In this document: positions 47,206-60,357 of the stretch, one piece after another
Position numbering within the stretch: the first letter of the stretch is position 1
How the letters are laid out: the number at the start of each line of letters is the position of its first letter
Origin: Limonium bicolor
Lineage: Eukaryota; Streptophyta; Magnoliopsida; Caryophyllales; Plumbaginaceae
Reading direction: 5' to 3'
Length of the DNA stretch: 64,000 nt
NCBI GenBank assembly: GCA_023374045.1
Contig: CM041782.1
Location: 186,018,925 to 186,082,924 of the forward strand
The notes under the pieces: model-generated
The model's database searches: none
The model's input: only the letters and a program-made list of their open reading frames with translations
What the model was told of the DNA's origin: nothing
Program-made: the position numbers and the translations under genes

Positions 47206-47420
47206 ATGTAGAACCTGGTAGGAATTAAATTCTCTAAGTAATTGCTGAGAGGTGGATTAAGAATGACTGATGGACTGAGTTCCATAATTTGGAGATGTAT
47301 TGATTTATGATTATGACTAGAAGGACTAAAAGATATAAAATGCTACATGAATAATTATTTGGTTGTTCGAAGTTGACGTGGGAGGTAGAACTTGATCTTG
47401 GCCAGATCAAGGAAAACTGA

Positions 47421-47511
47421 ACACAAATTGGGGTGAAAGGATAGTTCAACACTGATGCTGATCACATCAGGGTCGGATGATTCCTGAAACTCCCTACAAG
47501 TGGTCACAATT
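47421..47511 (+). repeat. Invariant interior block A (Element 1 copy)
   Basis: From ACACAAATTGGGGTGAAAGG through CTGATGCTGATCACATCAG to TGGTCACAATTAACC. Only a handful of bases differ from the E2 and E5 copies, whereas flanking interior is far more diverged. Confidence 0.8.
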
Positions 47512-47861
47512 AACCACATTAAGAGTAGATGCAGTAGCATAAAGTGCAATTGGAGTTGACATGTATTTTCTTTACTAAGTCTCACTCATGGGACCGAGGA
47601 CATGAAAACCTTTGTCTCCGGACCGGTTACATGAGGAGTATACTGCAAGGAATATACAAAGAGTATTTTGATTACTAAAACATGCAAAGACATGTTGTGT
47701 GACAAGTGTGGTATATATATATATGGCAGACCTTATGAGTCATAATGCCTATACAGATATTGAGTGATCTATATGATCTTTTAGTGTGAAGTTACCTGAG
47801 TGTTCTAAGAGATATATATACATAGGAACTTTGGGGACAATGTCCTTTTAAGGGGCTAGAT

Positions 47862-50482
47862 TGAAATACCCCAAACCTTAATATATTAATGAACAATCTA
47901 ATTAGGATATACTAAGGCTAAAACGTGCCTTAGAAAAAATTAGAAGAAGTTTTAAACAACAATTTACACCAAAACATGCTTTAAGAACAATTAGAGCAAA
48001 AGGTGTTTTAAAAGCACAAATAAATTAGGGAACTACCAATAAGTTCCCAAGAGATTTCATATGTGAAATACCTCTAAGATTAGTAATACGCATTAAGCGG
48101 AATTAGCGTTTAAACCGAAAACGCACCTTAGAGCACAAAAATGTGCTTTAATGAAAAAAATGTGCTTTAAGCATGTATATATGGAACGAAAAGGCTAGTG
48201 AGCCAAAATACCATAAAGAAATAAGGGAACAACAATTAAATGGTCATAGGAGCCATTGCGTATACACACAAATTAAGTATACAATGTCCATAGTAAACAG
48301 GTACTAAACTAACGAAAGTCAAAGGAGAAACCACTAAACGACTTGGTTTAAATTGGAATGAGCAACATGTTATTTCATGAACAAAGTTTCTAAAGGTTGT
48401 AAATATATTAAGGACACGTTTAAACTAGCCAAAACATATTGCATAATCAATGTGAACCGGAAGCACATAAAATGGTGTTTTAAGGCATTTTTGGCTATGT
48501 AACATACCTAACACATGGTATAAGTCCTTATGAACGAGTTTAAGGCATCTAATATTACATAAATATAAGGAAGAATCATACAAAATCGTGACTAAGGCTG
48601 CCTACTTCATGATGACTCATTAAAGGTGTTAAAATTCAATTTTGCTTACTTTACACCTACCATGACTTTCCTTGATTGCCTTATCACCTTGTCCCCTTAA
48701 TAATTCATTAATCAGACACTTACCTGTCATTATGGGAGCTCCCAAACTCGTAGCTCCTCCTCTCTTTGAAGAAACAACACAAAAAAACTCCAATGTTCTT
48801 AGATTAGTGCCTTAAAGAACACCTTGTCGTGCACAGATCATAACTTTCTCATCTGAAGTCCAAATTATAAACTTGATAGATCTTTGGAATCCTATTTCGA
48901 AGAGCTTTACAACCATAGCTCATGAGCCCCCAGATTCTTAGGAAAAAACATGAAGAAGTGCCTTTGATTCTCGAGGTAAAACATTGCCTTTTTGGAAACT
49001 CTTCCTTCTTTGATTTTCATCAAGGCCGAGTGCCTAGGGTTACTAACCCTTCTTATTCTTCATCTTATTCTATGATTTAGGAGCCAATTTCTCTAGCAAT
49101 TGCTGTCAAAATTTCTATGGAAAACAAGCTTAATATTAAGCTAAAGGTTAATATACAAGGTAAATCCTACAACTACCTATTTCAAGGTTCTAATTGTTGA
49201 TCTATATATGATCTAACATATTTTCATCTTGTTTATTATTACCAAAATTATAAGTGTGTTAGATTTAATTTTTGACACATTAAATGTTAATCTTTTGTAA
49301 ATCTTAAATTAGATTTATATTCCTATATAAGCTACAATATAAGCTATCATAATATACAAAAAAAATTAATATACTATAATTTATATGGTGGCCGAAAATT
49401 AGGAGGTTATATATGAGTTAGAAAAATTATCTAACTAAGTTAAATTGAAGGAATTAGTATAATTAAGAGTAATATGTAAAATTTAAGAAGTTTTGGTTAC
49501 ATAATATCAAGGCCAAAAATATATATGAGTTAATATGAATTTTTAAGAGTTTAAGTGATGAGAAAATAATTGTAGAATTAAGTTTACAATTTATAAAGAG
49601 TTTATAAGTGTTATAAGGAATTTATAAGGTTTTTGGTATATTTCAGGTAATAAAGGACGGTATATATATACTATAACATTAGATAATTAAATCTGGTGGT
49701 TTAGAGATGTTAAAAATGATTTTTTATGTTCAAAAATCTGTAGGAAAATTAGTTACGAAAATTAGAAATTAATTGGAGTTAAATTGGTTAATAAGTGAGT
49801 TAGGATAAAAGAAAAGACCATAAGGGTAAAATGGTAATTTCCCTGGTCAAACGTGGTCAAACATGGTAAAACTTGGTCAATGACAGTTTGTGAAATGTTT
49901 AGAGGAGCTAGAATAAATTTTTTAGCAAAAGATTAGATATTAAAAGGATAACGGAATAAAAAGTTAAGTTAAATTAACTTTAGGGGTAATATTGTAAATA
50001 ATGGAATGTTAGGGGGTTTGACCATAAAAGACTGGTCAAACTTGGGTGTATTTTGGTGATTGACCAAAAGTATAAAAGAAATTAATTAAGAAAGACTTTG
50101 GAAGAAATTAGAAATAAAAATAACAAGTTTAGAACTTATTATGGGTAAAATAGAGATTAAGAGAAAACTATGGGTAAGTAATGTAAATAACACATTTTTA
50201 TGTGTTTTAGAAGGTTAATGAAATTAAATAAAGAATTTAGAAACAAGTTGTAAAAGAAACAGAGTTAAGACGGGGTTATACGAGGGGTATACCCGTAATT
50301 TAATGAGTATAGGAGAAATCAATACTTAAAGTATTTTTAATGAAAATACAAGTTATATGGGAAAAAAAAGAAATAATACGTATTGATACGGAGGAGTATC
50401 ATACGGACGTATACATAAATTTTGGTATACATGGGAAATACCGGATACATGAATAGTACCGTATACATGAATAGTAAATACG
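47862..50482 (+). mobile_element. Element 1 3' LTR, 5' part, interrupted by Element 5
   Basis: It starts TGAAATACCCCAAACC right after the polypurine tract. 48273-50482 matches the 5' LTR from 4393. It stops inside the GTATAC/AATACG array at ATACG (50478-50482), where Element 5 inserted; the remainder should lie right of the window. Confidence 0.88.
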
Positions 50483-50870
50483 TGTAACACCCCATCCATC
50501 ATTAACACACTTAACAAACAAACTGCAGCGGAAACAAGCTTCATCACATTACTTAACTCATTGGTGTTACACGCCGTTAACCACCCATGTGGCTAACAAG
50601 GCTATTACATATACATTGTACCGGTCTGATGGACTAGATTCCCGAGTGACTACACATTACTGTCCCTTTCCGTTAACAACAAAACATACACATACCTTCC
50701 AACTGTACCGAGTATTCACAAGCTAATGCCGATAACAATTTCGGTCTTACTACACCTACTGTTCACTTACAACTTAAATGATTACCCATGTACAAACGAC
50801 TACCCCGTCCTACTCTCGAACGGCTTCCAGCGCCTTGTACCTGAGATAGGAAAAAGAAGAGAAAGGGTGG

Positions 50871-50895
50871 CCCCCAGGGGCTCAGCACCTTGCTG
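50871..50895 (-). promoter_or_regulatory. Conserved LTR twin hairpin (Element 5, left)
   Basis: CCCC-CA-GGGG then CAGCA-CCT-TGCTG; the right LTR copy is at 61572-61597. Confidence 0.65.
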
Positions 50896-52375
50896 GTATG
50901 GTAATCCCGCAGCCCGCATGCTACCGGGCCACGCTCAACTAATTGTCGTCTTAGCATGCGGTTGATTACATTTGAATCTTGCATGTAAACTATAAACACA
51001 TTACACATAACATTCCACCTCAATGGGCTCAACAACAGATAACACATCCTTACTTGATAAGTCACTCATTGTGTTCATTAACCCTGGAGTGTTTCTCCTC
51101 TAATGGAGCTACTTCCTTAATAGACGACATTTACCCATTAATCGGGTTATCCTTAAATGCCACTTATCACAAACTGGGATTCATATCCATGATCCACATA
51201 CTCCACATTTCACAACATATAACATACACCACATAACAACACTTTTCACTTTTCAACGTGCACATAACGACATCGCAATAGGAATTGCAGTACAATAATA
51301 ACACATAACATAACGGGAACAGTTCTCTTAGGAACCGACCCAAACATAGTTAATTCACTGGTGAGCCTAGAGAATGATGTCACCCGCATGATAAACTCGT
51401 TATACAACACTCATTACCGTCCTAATAGTCGGATGAGTAACTTAAGTTAAGATGGTTCGGGTTTAATGACCCGAACACACCACACAAACACATGTTCCCC
51501 CTAAACCGATCATAAGTCAGAATAGTTAAGCTTTGGAGTAAGCTAATGGGAGATCATAACCCGTGAGGGAAACAACCATAACAGAGAGGAGGGTAAGGCT
51601 AAAAAGGATACCCACTCCCAAACAACGCGCGACCGGCCTAACCGGATTCCTCACCCATGTTAGTACATACTTACTTTTAGATATTTGTTAGAGCCCCACT
51701 ATGGAGTCTATCACATCCACACACCATAGTATTACAACTGGGTTAAACATACGAGGGAGGTCCTTACATACACACACAGATATCACACAATTAACACACG
51801 CATAGCCGTGGTTAGAACGTCCCATGGTTCGGGTCGTTTAATCCGAATACCAAACTCTCAAGAGATCCTAGACTCAGTTAGCTAAGGTTTAACACTGTCG
51901 AGGTTAAATGGTATCGGAGTTGAACACGCCACATAAAGGAATTACTATAAACTCATTACATGTTTTATCTTACAACGTGGCAAACATACAGAAAAAACAC
52001 ATTGGCATACATGCCGGTGTAATCCGGTAGGACACAGGTTGCAAGAAAACCATACCTGTCACCGGAGTTTCACTCTAACGTGCCATCACATGTTCCTCGT
52101 AACTTCTTTGAACAACTGGTAACATTACATTTACTTTTATAAAATCGGGGTAACATGATTGTTTAAAGTCTAATGCTCATAACTTATCCCCGTTAACTAG
52201 TTAAATAACTTCACATTTTAACTTGTTTTACTTTTACATTTTAATACAACTTTTCCCCCACTAAATTGTCATTATAACTCACTTAACATGTCCTTAACAA
52301 TCTTATAACATCATTACTTAATAATCCCCATCATCCTATAACCTTAAACAATGTTTTTGGCCCATACAGCGCCTT

Positions 52376-52626
52376 GTCCGAACTTGTGTCCGGACTTCCC
52401 AAGTTCGGACACTGTTCGAGGCTCAAATGGGTGTAAATAGATGACTGTCCGAACATGCGTCCGAGCTTCCCAAGTTTGGACGTTGTTCGAGGCCAAAACG
52501 GAATATAGAGATAGGTGTGTCCGAACGTCCAAGTTCGGACGGTAGTTCGGACACTGGTCGAGGCTTTGAAAACTTACGCGCAACAGGGCATGTCCGAACG
52601 TCCACGTTCGGACGGTAGTTCGGACG
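52376..52626 (-). repeat. Element 5 mid-LTR hairpin array, about 72-bp units
   Basis: GTCCGAAC starts at 52376, 52447, 52519 and 52592 (spacing 71, 72, 73), each followed by its partner GTTCGGAC or a variant. The spacing matches the E2 array although the stem differs. The right LTR copy (63080-63318) lacks a 12-base GGTAGTTCGGAC piece in unit three. Confidence 0.85.
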
Positions 52627-55013
52627 TGCCAAAACCTTCATTTTCTATACCTTTAAACACTTACTCATTTCTTGTCAAAATGCCCAACACTTATAGTTAT
52701 TCCCCCTTAGGTTTATAGCATGTCCCCACACATTATTTAGCCCACCAAAATACTTTATGTCCTTCCAAGAATTTTCTTCACAAGGTCAAACATCTTCCTT
52801 ACCTAAACATCATTTCCTCCTTGTACATTAACATTACCTAAACCTTAACAAACTCCTCCAAGACTTTAGTACATCCCAAAAACACCCATTGGATTTCTAG
52901 AACTTCCAAGATAATGCCTAAAACCTTCTTGCCTTCTAAAACACCTTAAAGCACCTTTCTTTCCCTAGTAAAACACTTAATCATTCTAAACACTTCCAAA
53001 CTCACCAAAACTCTTTTTAAACACTTAGAACTTCTTATACATTATCTAAATTTTGACATGGGTTCTTCTAGCACATAGCTTTCATCATTAGACATTCAAG
53101 AACACCTAAAATCCATCAAAAGTATTCTCACACACAAACACTTAGGTTTTCACCCTTTCACAACCAAAAACACTTAGTCACTTAATACACATTCCTTACA
53201 CACAAACATATTGTTTTTCCTTCTTTAACCATCCAAGACACTCATCTTCACAAGGAATGTTCTTTACACACATCTAAATCCATAAACTACACTACACCAC
53301 AATATAGTGCATAAACTTAAATTGCTTGACACTTAGGTCCTTAAATAACATGGCTCTTAGGCCCTTAAATTGCATAAACCTTAACAGTGAATTTCCCACA
53401 TAAATAATGCCTTTGACCTGCAATTACATACAACAACACATATACCCTTTTAATAGTTTCCTTGAGAGCATTTTTACTAGGTCATTCACCATTGGCTCCT
53501 TAGGTATTTTATAAGCAAATCAATATCATTTTCCTAGGCATTTAAACTACATTGAGATAGTTTGTTTACCTCTTTTCCTCTCAAACTTCTTTCTTGTTTC
53601 CTTGAACCAAAAGTCAGCAAGGAGTTTGATTACTTGTCAACTTTCTAATCAATACACATATAAGGGTAATGAGCTTAAGAATTCACACTTAAACTCATAT
53701 ACAAACCCTAGTTTAACATAAGTGTTTTAATACACTAAAATGATATTTACTTTGAATTTGAAAGAGAACTTGAAAATGTAACAAGAGAGGTCTCCACTAA
53801 GCCCTTGAATGGTTGGAATGAAGCTAGAACAAGGCAAGATGAAGGAACCATAAGTGGTGATTTTCGTCATACACTAAAAAAAAGAGAGGAAACATTGATT
53901 TTCTTTGACTTTCCTTACCTTGAAGCAAAGGAGAATAACAAGGCATGAAAAGGTGAGCTCAAGCTCCAACAATGGTGAATCTTCATGGCACCGAAATGGA
54001 GTTCTTGAAGATTTGAAAAATAGAAGTGTGGAGCTTGCTCCAACTAGAAGAATGGTGGTCTTTATTTTTATTTGGCAAAGGGAGCTAGGAGATACAAGAG
54101 TTCAAAGCTTCAAGATGGTGCTTGAGCTGTAGCATCACCGAAGGAGAAGGGAGAAGAGGATTGGAGACCGTGTGAAATGAAGAAGGAAAGAAGAAAATGA
54201 GAAGGAAGGTTGCTTTTGGAGATATTTATGCTAAAGTAATAGTAACTTTGCTTTGTAACTTTTCCTTGTTTATTTGATTGGTCAAGTGTGGTGAGTCACA
54301 CATGAAAAACTGGCCCCTTAGTGTTTTAGGCCTATTCATGGTCTTTGTTGACCAATTAGCTTACTTATATTGACTTATGTCATAAACTAGCTTTTTTTGT
54401 TACTATTCACAAAAACAAGGCACATTCTTGTGAAATTTTTGATTTCCCATTGATTTAGACCTCCAAATGTGATACTAAGTAGTACACATGTTAATTAAAG
54501 AGTATGATGGACATTTAGCCATTCAAAACTCATTTACAAGACATTTTTCAAAAATGTGCTTTAAGGCTCCTTAAAGCACATTTTGTGTTTTAGCTTGTTT
54601 TCAAGCTTGTTTTTCTTTAGTAATTGATTTAATATGCTCATTAACATATTTATAAGGTATAGGTATGACCTTTAGGTCTTATACAAATTTATCCAAAGCT
54701 TAGAGCACATTTTTGCCCATATTGACTTTAAGGCATTTGTTTGTGTTTTGTTTGGTTTAATTGTCTACCAAGGTTTCCTAAGGACTTAATTTGCCTTATT
54801 AAATCATAATTGAATGTTATTAAGTCTTGGTAGGTTCTTTGGGTCCCAACCAAGTTCACTCCAAGCTTAGAGCGTGTTTTTGCTCAAACTGTGTCTTAGT
54901 GTTTATTGTGTTTTACTATGGTTTAAATTGTTCACTGATGTTCTAAGGCACTTTTTAGCCTTTAAATATGATAGTTTAATGTTAAACAACATATCAAGGT
55001 TTGGGGTATTTCA

Positions 55014-55030
55014 ATCTACCCCCCTTAAAA
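55014..55030 (-). other. Element 5 terminal polypurine tract
   Basis: Minus strand TTTTAAGGGGGGTAGAT abuts the 3' LTR. Confidence 0.78.
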
Positions 55031-55692
55031 GAACTTCGTCCTCGAAGTTCACACTTCCCACACATTATTTGGATTAAACACGGGGATCACTTGGAATTAA
55101 ACTTCCATGACCAAAATACTTTACATCTCACCCTCGGACTTAATGGTCCGGGTAACATATTCAATCCATCCATAACATAACATAACATACTCACATGATA
55201 ACCTCGGACTCAATGGTCCGGGTATCTTAAAACATTTGCACATACATACAACCCTTAGACTCTTGGGTCTGGGTACCATAACAACATTTAGACCCATATG
55301 TCTTGATAACATAACAGCCTTTAGACACATAGGTCTATGTAACACAACACATTTAGACTCATAGGTCTTAATAACATACACTTTAGGAACTCAAGGTCAA
55401 AATAATATTTATTACACATACCACACATGTCATAGCATGTATAACAATCAAAAATATCTTTTATAACACTTTGATCCCGCAGAACCCGGTCGCGATGGAC
55501 ACCTTCCGTCCCCGTTCCTTTGGGAGATCAAAACAATCACTTAAAATTAATTTTTTTTTCCTTGTGAGGTTAAGTAAGAGAACTTTAATTATGTAAAGTA
55601 TCTATCGACGTTTTATAAATTCCAAATCCTTTTTGAAAACACATACAACTTCAAGTCCAACTTATGCTCTTTGCTTCTTTTCTTAGCGTGGT

Positions 55693-55787
55693 TAATTGTG
55701 ACCACTTATAGGGAGCTTCAAGAGTCATCCAACCCTGATGTGATCAGCATCAGTGTTGAACTATCCTTCCACCCCAATTTGTGTTCG
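55693..55787 (-). repeat. Invariant interior block A (Element 5 copy)
   Basis: Six differences from Element 2 over about 95 bases by eye, all outside the core TCATCCAACCCTGATGTGAT... region. Confidence 0.8.
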
Positions 55788-56345
55788 GCTTCCCTTGATC
55801 ACATGCAAATCAAGTTCCACTTCCCACTTCATTTTCAAGCATCAAGTAATACACTCATTTCCAATTTTCTATCTTTTAGTCTTTCTAGTCATAATCATTA
55901 CATCTGCAAAGGATAGAACTCCGTCTACCAGTTATCTCCATTCACTTTATTCCTGTTACCTAGGGAATCTTATTCTCATAGGTTTTATATCAGTTTCATA
56001 CCCTTTCATGAATCACTATATAGTATATATATACACATATATTTTATCAAAATACAACATACAGTTTCACATTTAGTGTCATATAAAACATATAATGTTG
56101 GGGTTTTAGTTCCCCGGGAGTTTCTCTACTCCCCACACTTGTACTATCACACACAATTGTTAACAAATACACACATATCACAATGGTATTCGCATATTCT
56201 GTGCGCAATTACCACAATTAAACCATGAATGAATGCGTATGTTTACGTAACACACACACCAATCATCAAAACAAATTATTTTGTGCTATGCACAACATAA
56301 GTCACGTACACTTGTACGGTAATACACACTAAGTGGTTTTGCGCT

Positions 56346-56359
56346 CTACCCCCCTTAAA
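56346..56359 (-). other. Internal (second) polypurine tract of Element 5
   Basis: Minus strand TTTAAGGGGGGTAG, about 1.33 kb upstream of the 3' LTR, matches the terminal tract at 55016-55029. Confidence 0.5.
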
Positions 56360-56695
56360 CGGGATTACGCCATGTAATCAATCACTAAACATTTGCTTAA
56401 AATGTTCTGCCGTCGTGAAGTGTTTTAACTCCACGCGGTCTATTTACAGGGATTCTGATTAGAGGATCTTAACCATATTAGCGGTTTAGTCCCTAAACCA
56501 AGAATTCTCATTGGAGTTTGCTTTAACTCTTCTAGTTTGGGTTCTGGCCTGTGAGGCTTCTAGGCTTAAATAATTAGCCGTTCACTCATGTTCACCATGC
56601 ACATTCAACACTTGAATCACTGGCTCACTAGTTCCTACTGCGAAACTCTAATAAATGTAGGGCTTAGTTTGCCCCATTCGTTATTCTGATGGTAT

Positions 56696-57937
56696 CACTA
56701 GTAGAAAAAAATGTTTTTAATGACGGTGTTTAAACCACGGTTAAATGGAAAAACCGTGGTTTAAAGTTTATAAACCACGGTTTTCATAGCAACCGTCATT
56801 AAGGTGGATACCAGAGCGCATATACCACGGTTCTTAAGGAACCGTCGTATATAGGTTAGTTATATACCACGGTTTTCAGGGCAACCGTGGTATATAGTAC
56901 ATGCCGGAGTGAATATACCACGGTTCTCGGGGAACCGTCGTATATAGTGTACCTATATACCACGGTTTCTAGGCAACCGTCGTTTATATTGCACATCTTA
57001 CTATATTAAACCACGGTTTTTTGATGAACCGTGGTATATAGTCTACGCGGGAATTTTAATTTTCGGCCGAAATTAACGCGGTGCTTTCTCTCTATTCTCT
57101 TTACATATCGACGAAGCACTCTTCTTCTTCATTCTCTTCAACCTCACGGTAATTTGGAACCCAAACCGACGAACATGCTCTGCAACTATTCTTCATTCTC
57201 GTCAACTAGCTCACGATAATTTTTGCTACCCTAAATCGCGAACAAGGAACATGCTCGTCCTCACTAATTCTCTTGTTTTTTTGGTAATTTTTGCAGCTTA
57301 CACTTGCGAACAAGGAACATGCTCGTCCTCACTCACTCATTCTCACTGTTATTTTCGCAACCATAACCGGCAAACAAGGAACATGGCCTATGCCTCCATC
57401 TTCATTCTCTTCAACTTCACGGTAATTTTGCATTCCACCGCGAACAAGGAACATACTACGCCTCCGGAACATTCTCCACTCATTATTTTGCAACCCTAAA
57501 TCGCAAACAAGGAACACCATGTTCTAGCATCTTCATTCTCTTCTGTGCTCTATTTGAGATCAGCGGTAGCGGCGCTTCGAATCGCTGGCGATTTTGAAAA
57601 AAATTCATAGACTATAAACCACGGTTATAAGTATAACCGTGATTTATTCGTTGATTTTATAGATAATATACCATGGTTTTAACCTATAATCGTCGTATAA
57701 AAGGACTTAAAACCACGGTTCTGACCTTAACCGTCGTTTAAAATCGGTGAGGGACCGCGTCCAAAAACGGTCTTAAACGACGGTCATAGCAAACCGTGGT
57801 ATATAGTCTACTTTTAAACAACGGTTATCAACTGTGGTATATAGGCAATTTTCTAATATGCGACGGGAGCATAAACCACGGTTCCTAACCGTGGTATATA
57901 AGCAATATAACGAGGTTAAAACATTTTTCCACTAGTG
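56696..57937. mobile_element. Non-autonomous CACTA transposon (1242 bp)
   Basis: The ends CACTAGTAGAAAAA and, inverted, CACTAGTGGAAAAA form terminal inverted repeats that continue as ATGTTTT. Flanking triplets are TAT and TAC, a 3-bp duplication with one change. Both sub-terminal regions are packed with ACCACGGTT and its complement AACCGTGGT, often in facing pairs. This is the typical En/Spm-CACTA layout, with sub-terminal sites that bind transposase in characterised members. The centre (57090-57540) has no transposase but repeats of CAAGGAACATG and TCTTCATTCTCTTCAAC. ORFs 57031-57219 and 57251-57499 are repeat-derived. Confidence 0.9.
57100..57540. repeat. Irregular repeats in CACTA core
   Basis: AACAAGGAACATGCTCGTCCTCAC at least twice (near 57241 and 57309) plus shorter CAAGGAACA copies at 57376, 57446 and 57508, alternating with TCTTCATTCTCTTC and CACGGTAATTT. 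Confidence 0.7.
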
Positions 57938-59764
57938 TACTCGTACACCCCCAATTATCACCTTTATCTTGGTAATAACGGTTCTAAACTGATGAGTGGT
58001 ATCTTTTACCGTTAGCAAACTGGTGAGTTACAAACTTTCCATCCACTTCTCTAATAACTTACTACGTAAACTGCTACGTATTTCACAATGATTGACTTGT
58101 TTTCTTCCTACTTACTGTCAGTTGAGGTTGAGCTACTACCTAGTGTGTAGTGCTCTCTCAACTATTTCGCACAAATTGAGGTTATATTCCATACCAATAT
58201 TGGTAGTTAGTGCTACTGTAGTCACTTACTGTTAATCATGCCCATATTTGGTTTTGTACAAGTATTCTTTCATCGGTGCGGCCTTGCATTTCTTATGCAT
58301 CGGCCATTACAAATTATTCCTCCACAATTAACATGTTTCCAATTCCTAGCTATCCCACTCGATCATTGCTGCGCAAGTGCAATACCAAAACACTCAGTCA
58401 TACAGAGTGCAGAGGCGTAAACTCTGACAGTAAATCTCTCATGCGATTGCAATAAGAATTCACACTATGTTTCACTGAGATTTTGATCTCGTAATACTGG
58501 CTACTGGCTTACCGCCTAGTTGTTTGGTACCACTTACTGTTGTTTCTCTATTGGGTTAACTCGTAACTGTGCTTAGTTGCTATATTACCGTTTAACAATA
58601 CTTATACAACGGTCGCTTACTGCGCACCGTGCTCCTTGTATAACATAACACTAACTTACATGGTATTTACTGTCACATTAACTTCCACACATATACTTAC
58701 ATTATTCACACTATGGTTCATCATTCATTTGGATGACTACCGAATGCTCCTTGAGAATTGATCATTCGAGTCACAAGCCGGCATTATTCAGCTCGGTGTT
58801 TCACTTTATACACACATACTACTAAAATAACTGCCTCTCTTTCAATAATAATATCGTCATCCTTAACATAGTTCTTGAGCTTGGTTACATAACTACCGCT
58901 CCTGCGGTCTCACGGTATTGAGAGGTATCCCCACTCTTAATGCAGTGGTTCGTTCTTGCTTTATTCACTTATACGACATAAACTTCGGCAATCAATCTAA
59001 TTTATATAACATATCTTGTTATGGCTTATAAGACTTATTTGCCTTGAGCTGCGCTCATTGTAGGCTGTCACCACATGTACTTCTCTATACAACATTACAT
59101 GGTTAAGAGGTTGTATGGGCTCCAAGACAAGGTCGTTGCATCACGTTTCCTTTCATGGGATGCCCCTTAGGATTGTCAGTCCGTCTGCTTGGAAACTTAT
59201 GGTCTAAATGGGTGTTAGTTTCAACCCTTGTGCTTCTGTCATGTCATTTCGTGCCATTATGTTGATGTAAACCCCTTCAAGGATTGCTCCTGGGTGTTGC
59301 TAAGTTATTCCATCACATCTGGCTTGCACTTATTGGTATATTCGGTTAGCCACGCCGTTTGTGTTCTTAACTGGCTTATTATCTTCTTCTGTGAAGATCA
59401 ACATTTCCTGGTAGTGTAGGTACTCATTCTGGGAGTTTCATCCCGTTCATTGCACACTAATGTGTCCACATTAGGCATCTGCCTTGCAATGCACAGGCTG
59501 GTCACTATTCCAGCTAACATGTTTACCCCTTGGGATTCTTAAGACATATGCGATGTCTTTACATAACAGTTTGTGCACTTCGCACCTCCTAACTCTTAAA
59601 CATTTCCTTGAACGGAATTCACTAATCCTTTTAGTCTTGATAACTTGATTAGGTTCCTTTACTTCAACCATTCATGGTAACCCTTAACTCTTGTTTGATT
59701 TATACTGCTGACCGTAGTACGGAGTCGACTACTTCCCGTGGTTTGGACTCTACTTGTATACGTA

Positions 59765-59894
59765 TGTGGGGTACCCTACTAATACATTACTACTTACCCA
59801 ACTAACCCATAAGCAGGTCTGTCAGGCCCACAAGCTCCTATCGGAGTGCGGTCGTCCCACATTACAGTTGGTACACTCGTAGTGTCCGTCACAC
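59765..59894 (-). repeat. Conserved interior block B (Element 5 copy)
   Basis: GTGGGGTACCCTACTAATACATTACTACTTACCC, GGCCCACAAGCTCC and GTGCGGTCGTCCCAC stretches match E1 and E2 in order and spacing. Confidence 0.6.
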
Positions 59895-60337
59895 ACCTAG
59901 GTGAAGTATTCTGTTGTCAACTCCCCTTATATTGTCCTGTGACAATATGCACCCTGTGTTTCCCGAACTTAATTGAGGGAAAGTTTATCCACTGTTGTAT
60001 CCTTATGAACTCCATCCATTCCCTCGGGTCGCTACCCTTAGGTTTACCAGGTTGGTTTGGTTTAAAAGAAGGTTAGAAATAAATATTGGTTTGAAAGAAA
60101 ATTTGGTTTTGAAAGAAAAGAGTTTGGAATAAATCTGAGTTGAAAGAAAAATTCTCATGGTTTCACAACGTCTTCTTGCTTTAACCAAGTCTAGCTTCTT
60201 GCTGACTGGTGTACTTCCAATTACAGAGGTTAGGCTATCAAGCCCTTCCACAGTTATGATGATCTCACCTAACTTCATGGTACTTTACTAAGTACTTTGT
60301 AGTTGTTAAAACTTCCCCAAACAGCCCTGTTATAGCA

Positions 60338-60357
60338 GCACTTGCCATGGCAAGTGC
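60338..60357. repeat. Perfect 20-nt palindrome (Element 5)
   Basis: GCACTTGCCATGGCAAGTGC is fully self-complementary. The E2 version has one change; the E1 region (near 9187-9210) has lost it. Confidence 0.85.

Larger units (their letters stand above)
47084..47861 (+). mobile_element. Element 1 interior, part 5 (3' end)
   Basis: This resumes E1 after Element 2. It contains a 40-bp duplication (47111-47190, partial third copy), invariant block A (47421-47511) and, at the end, the polypurine tract CCTTTTAAGGGGCTAGAT (47844-47861) directly before the 3' LTR. No coding frame is present. Confidence 0.8.
50483..55013 (-). repeat. Element 5 3' LTR (4531 bp)
   Basis: Plus strand TGTAACACCCC...GGGGTATTTCA. 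Closely matched by 61184-64000 as far as that runs. Twin hairpin at 50871-50895, hairpin array at 52376-52626, a TATA-like ATAAATATC (minus) near 54220. No coding sequence; frames such as 53905-54132 are unrecognised. Confidence 0.92.
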
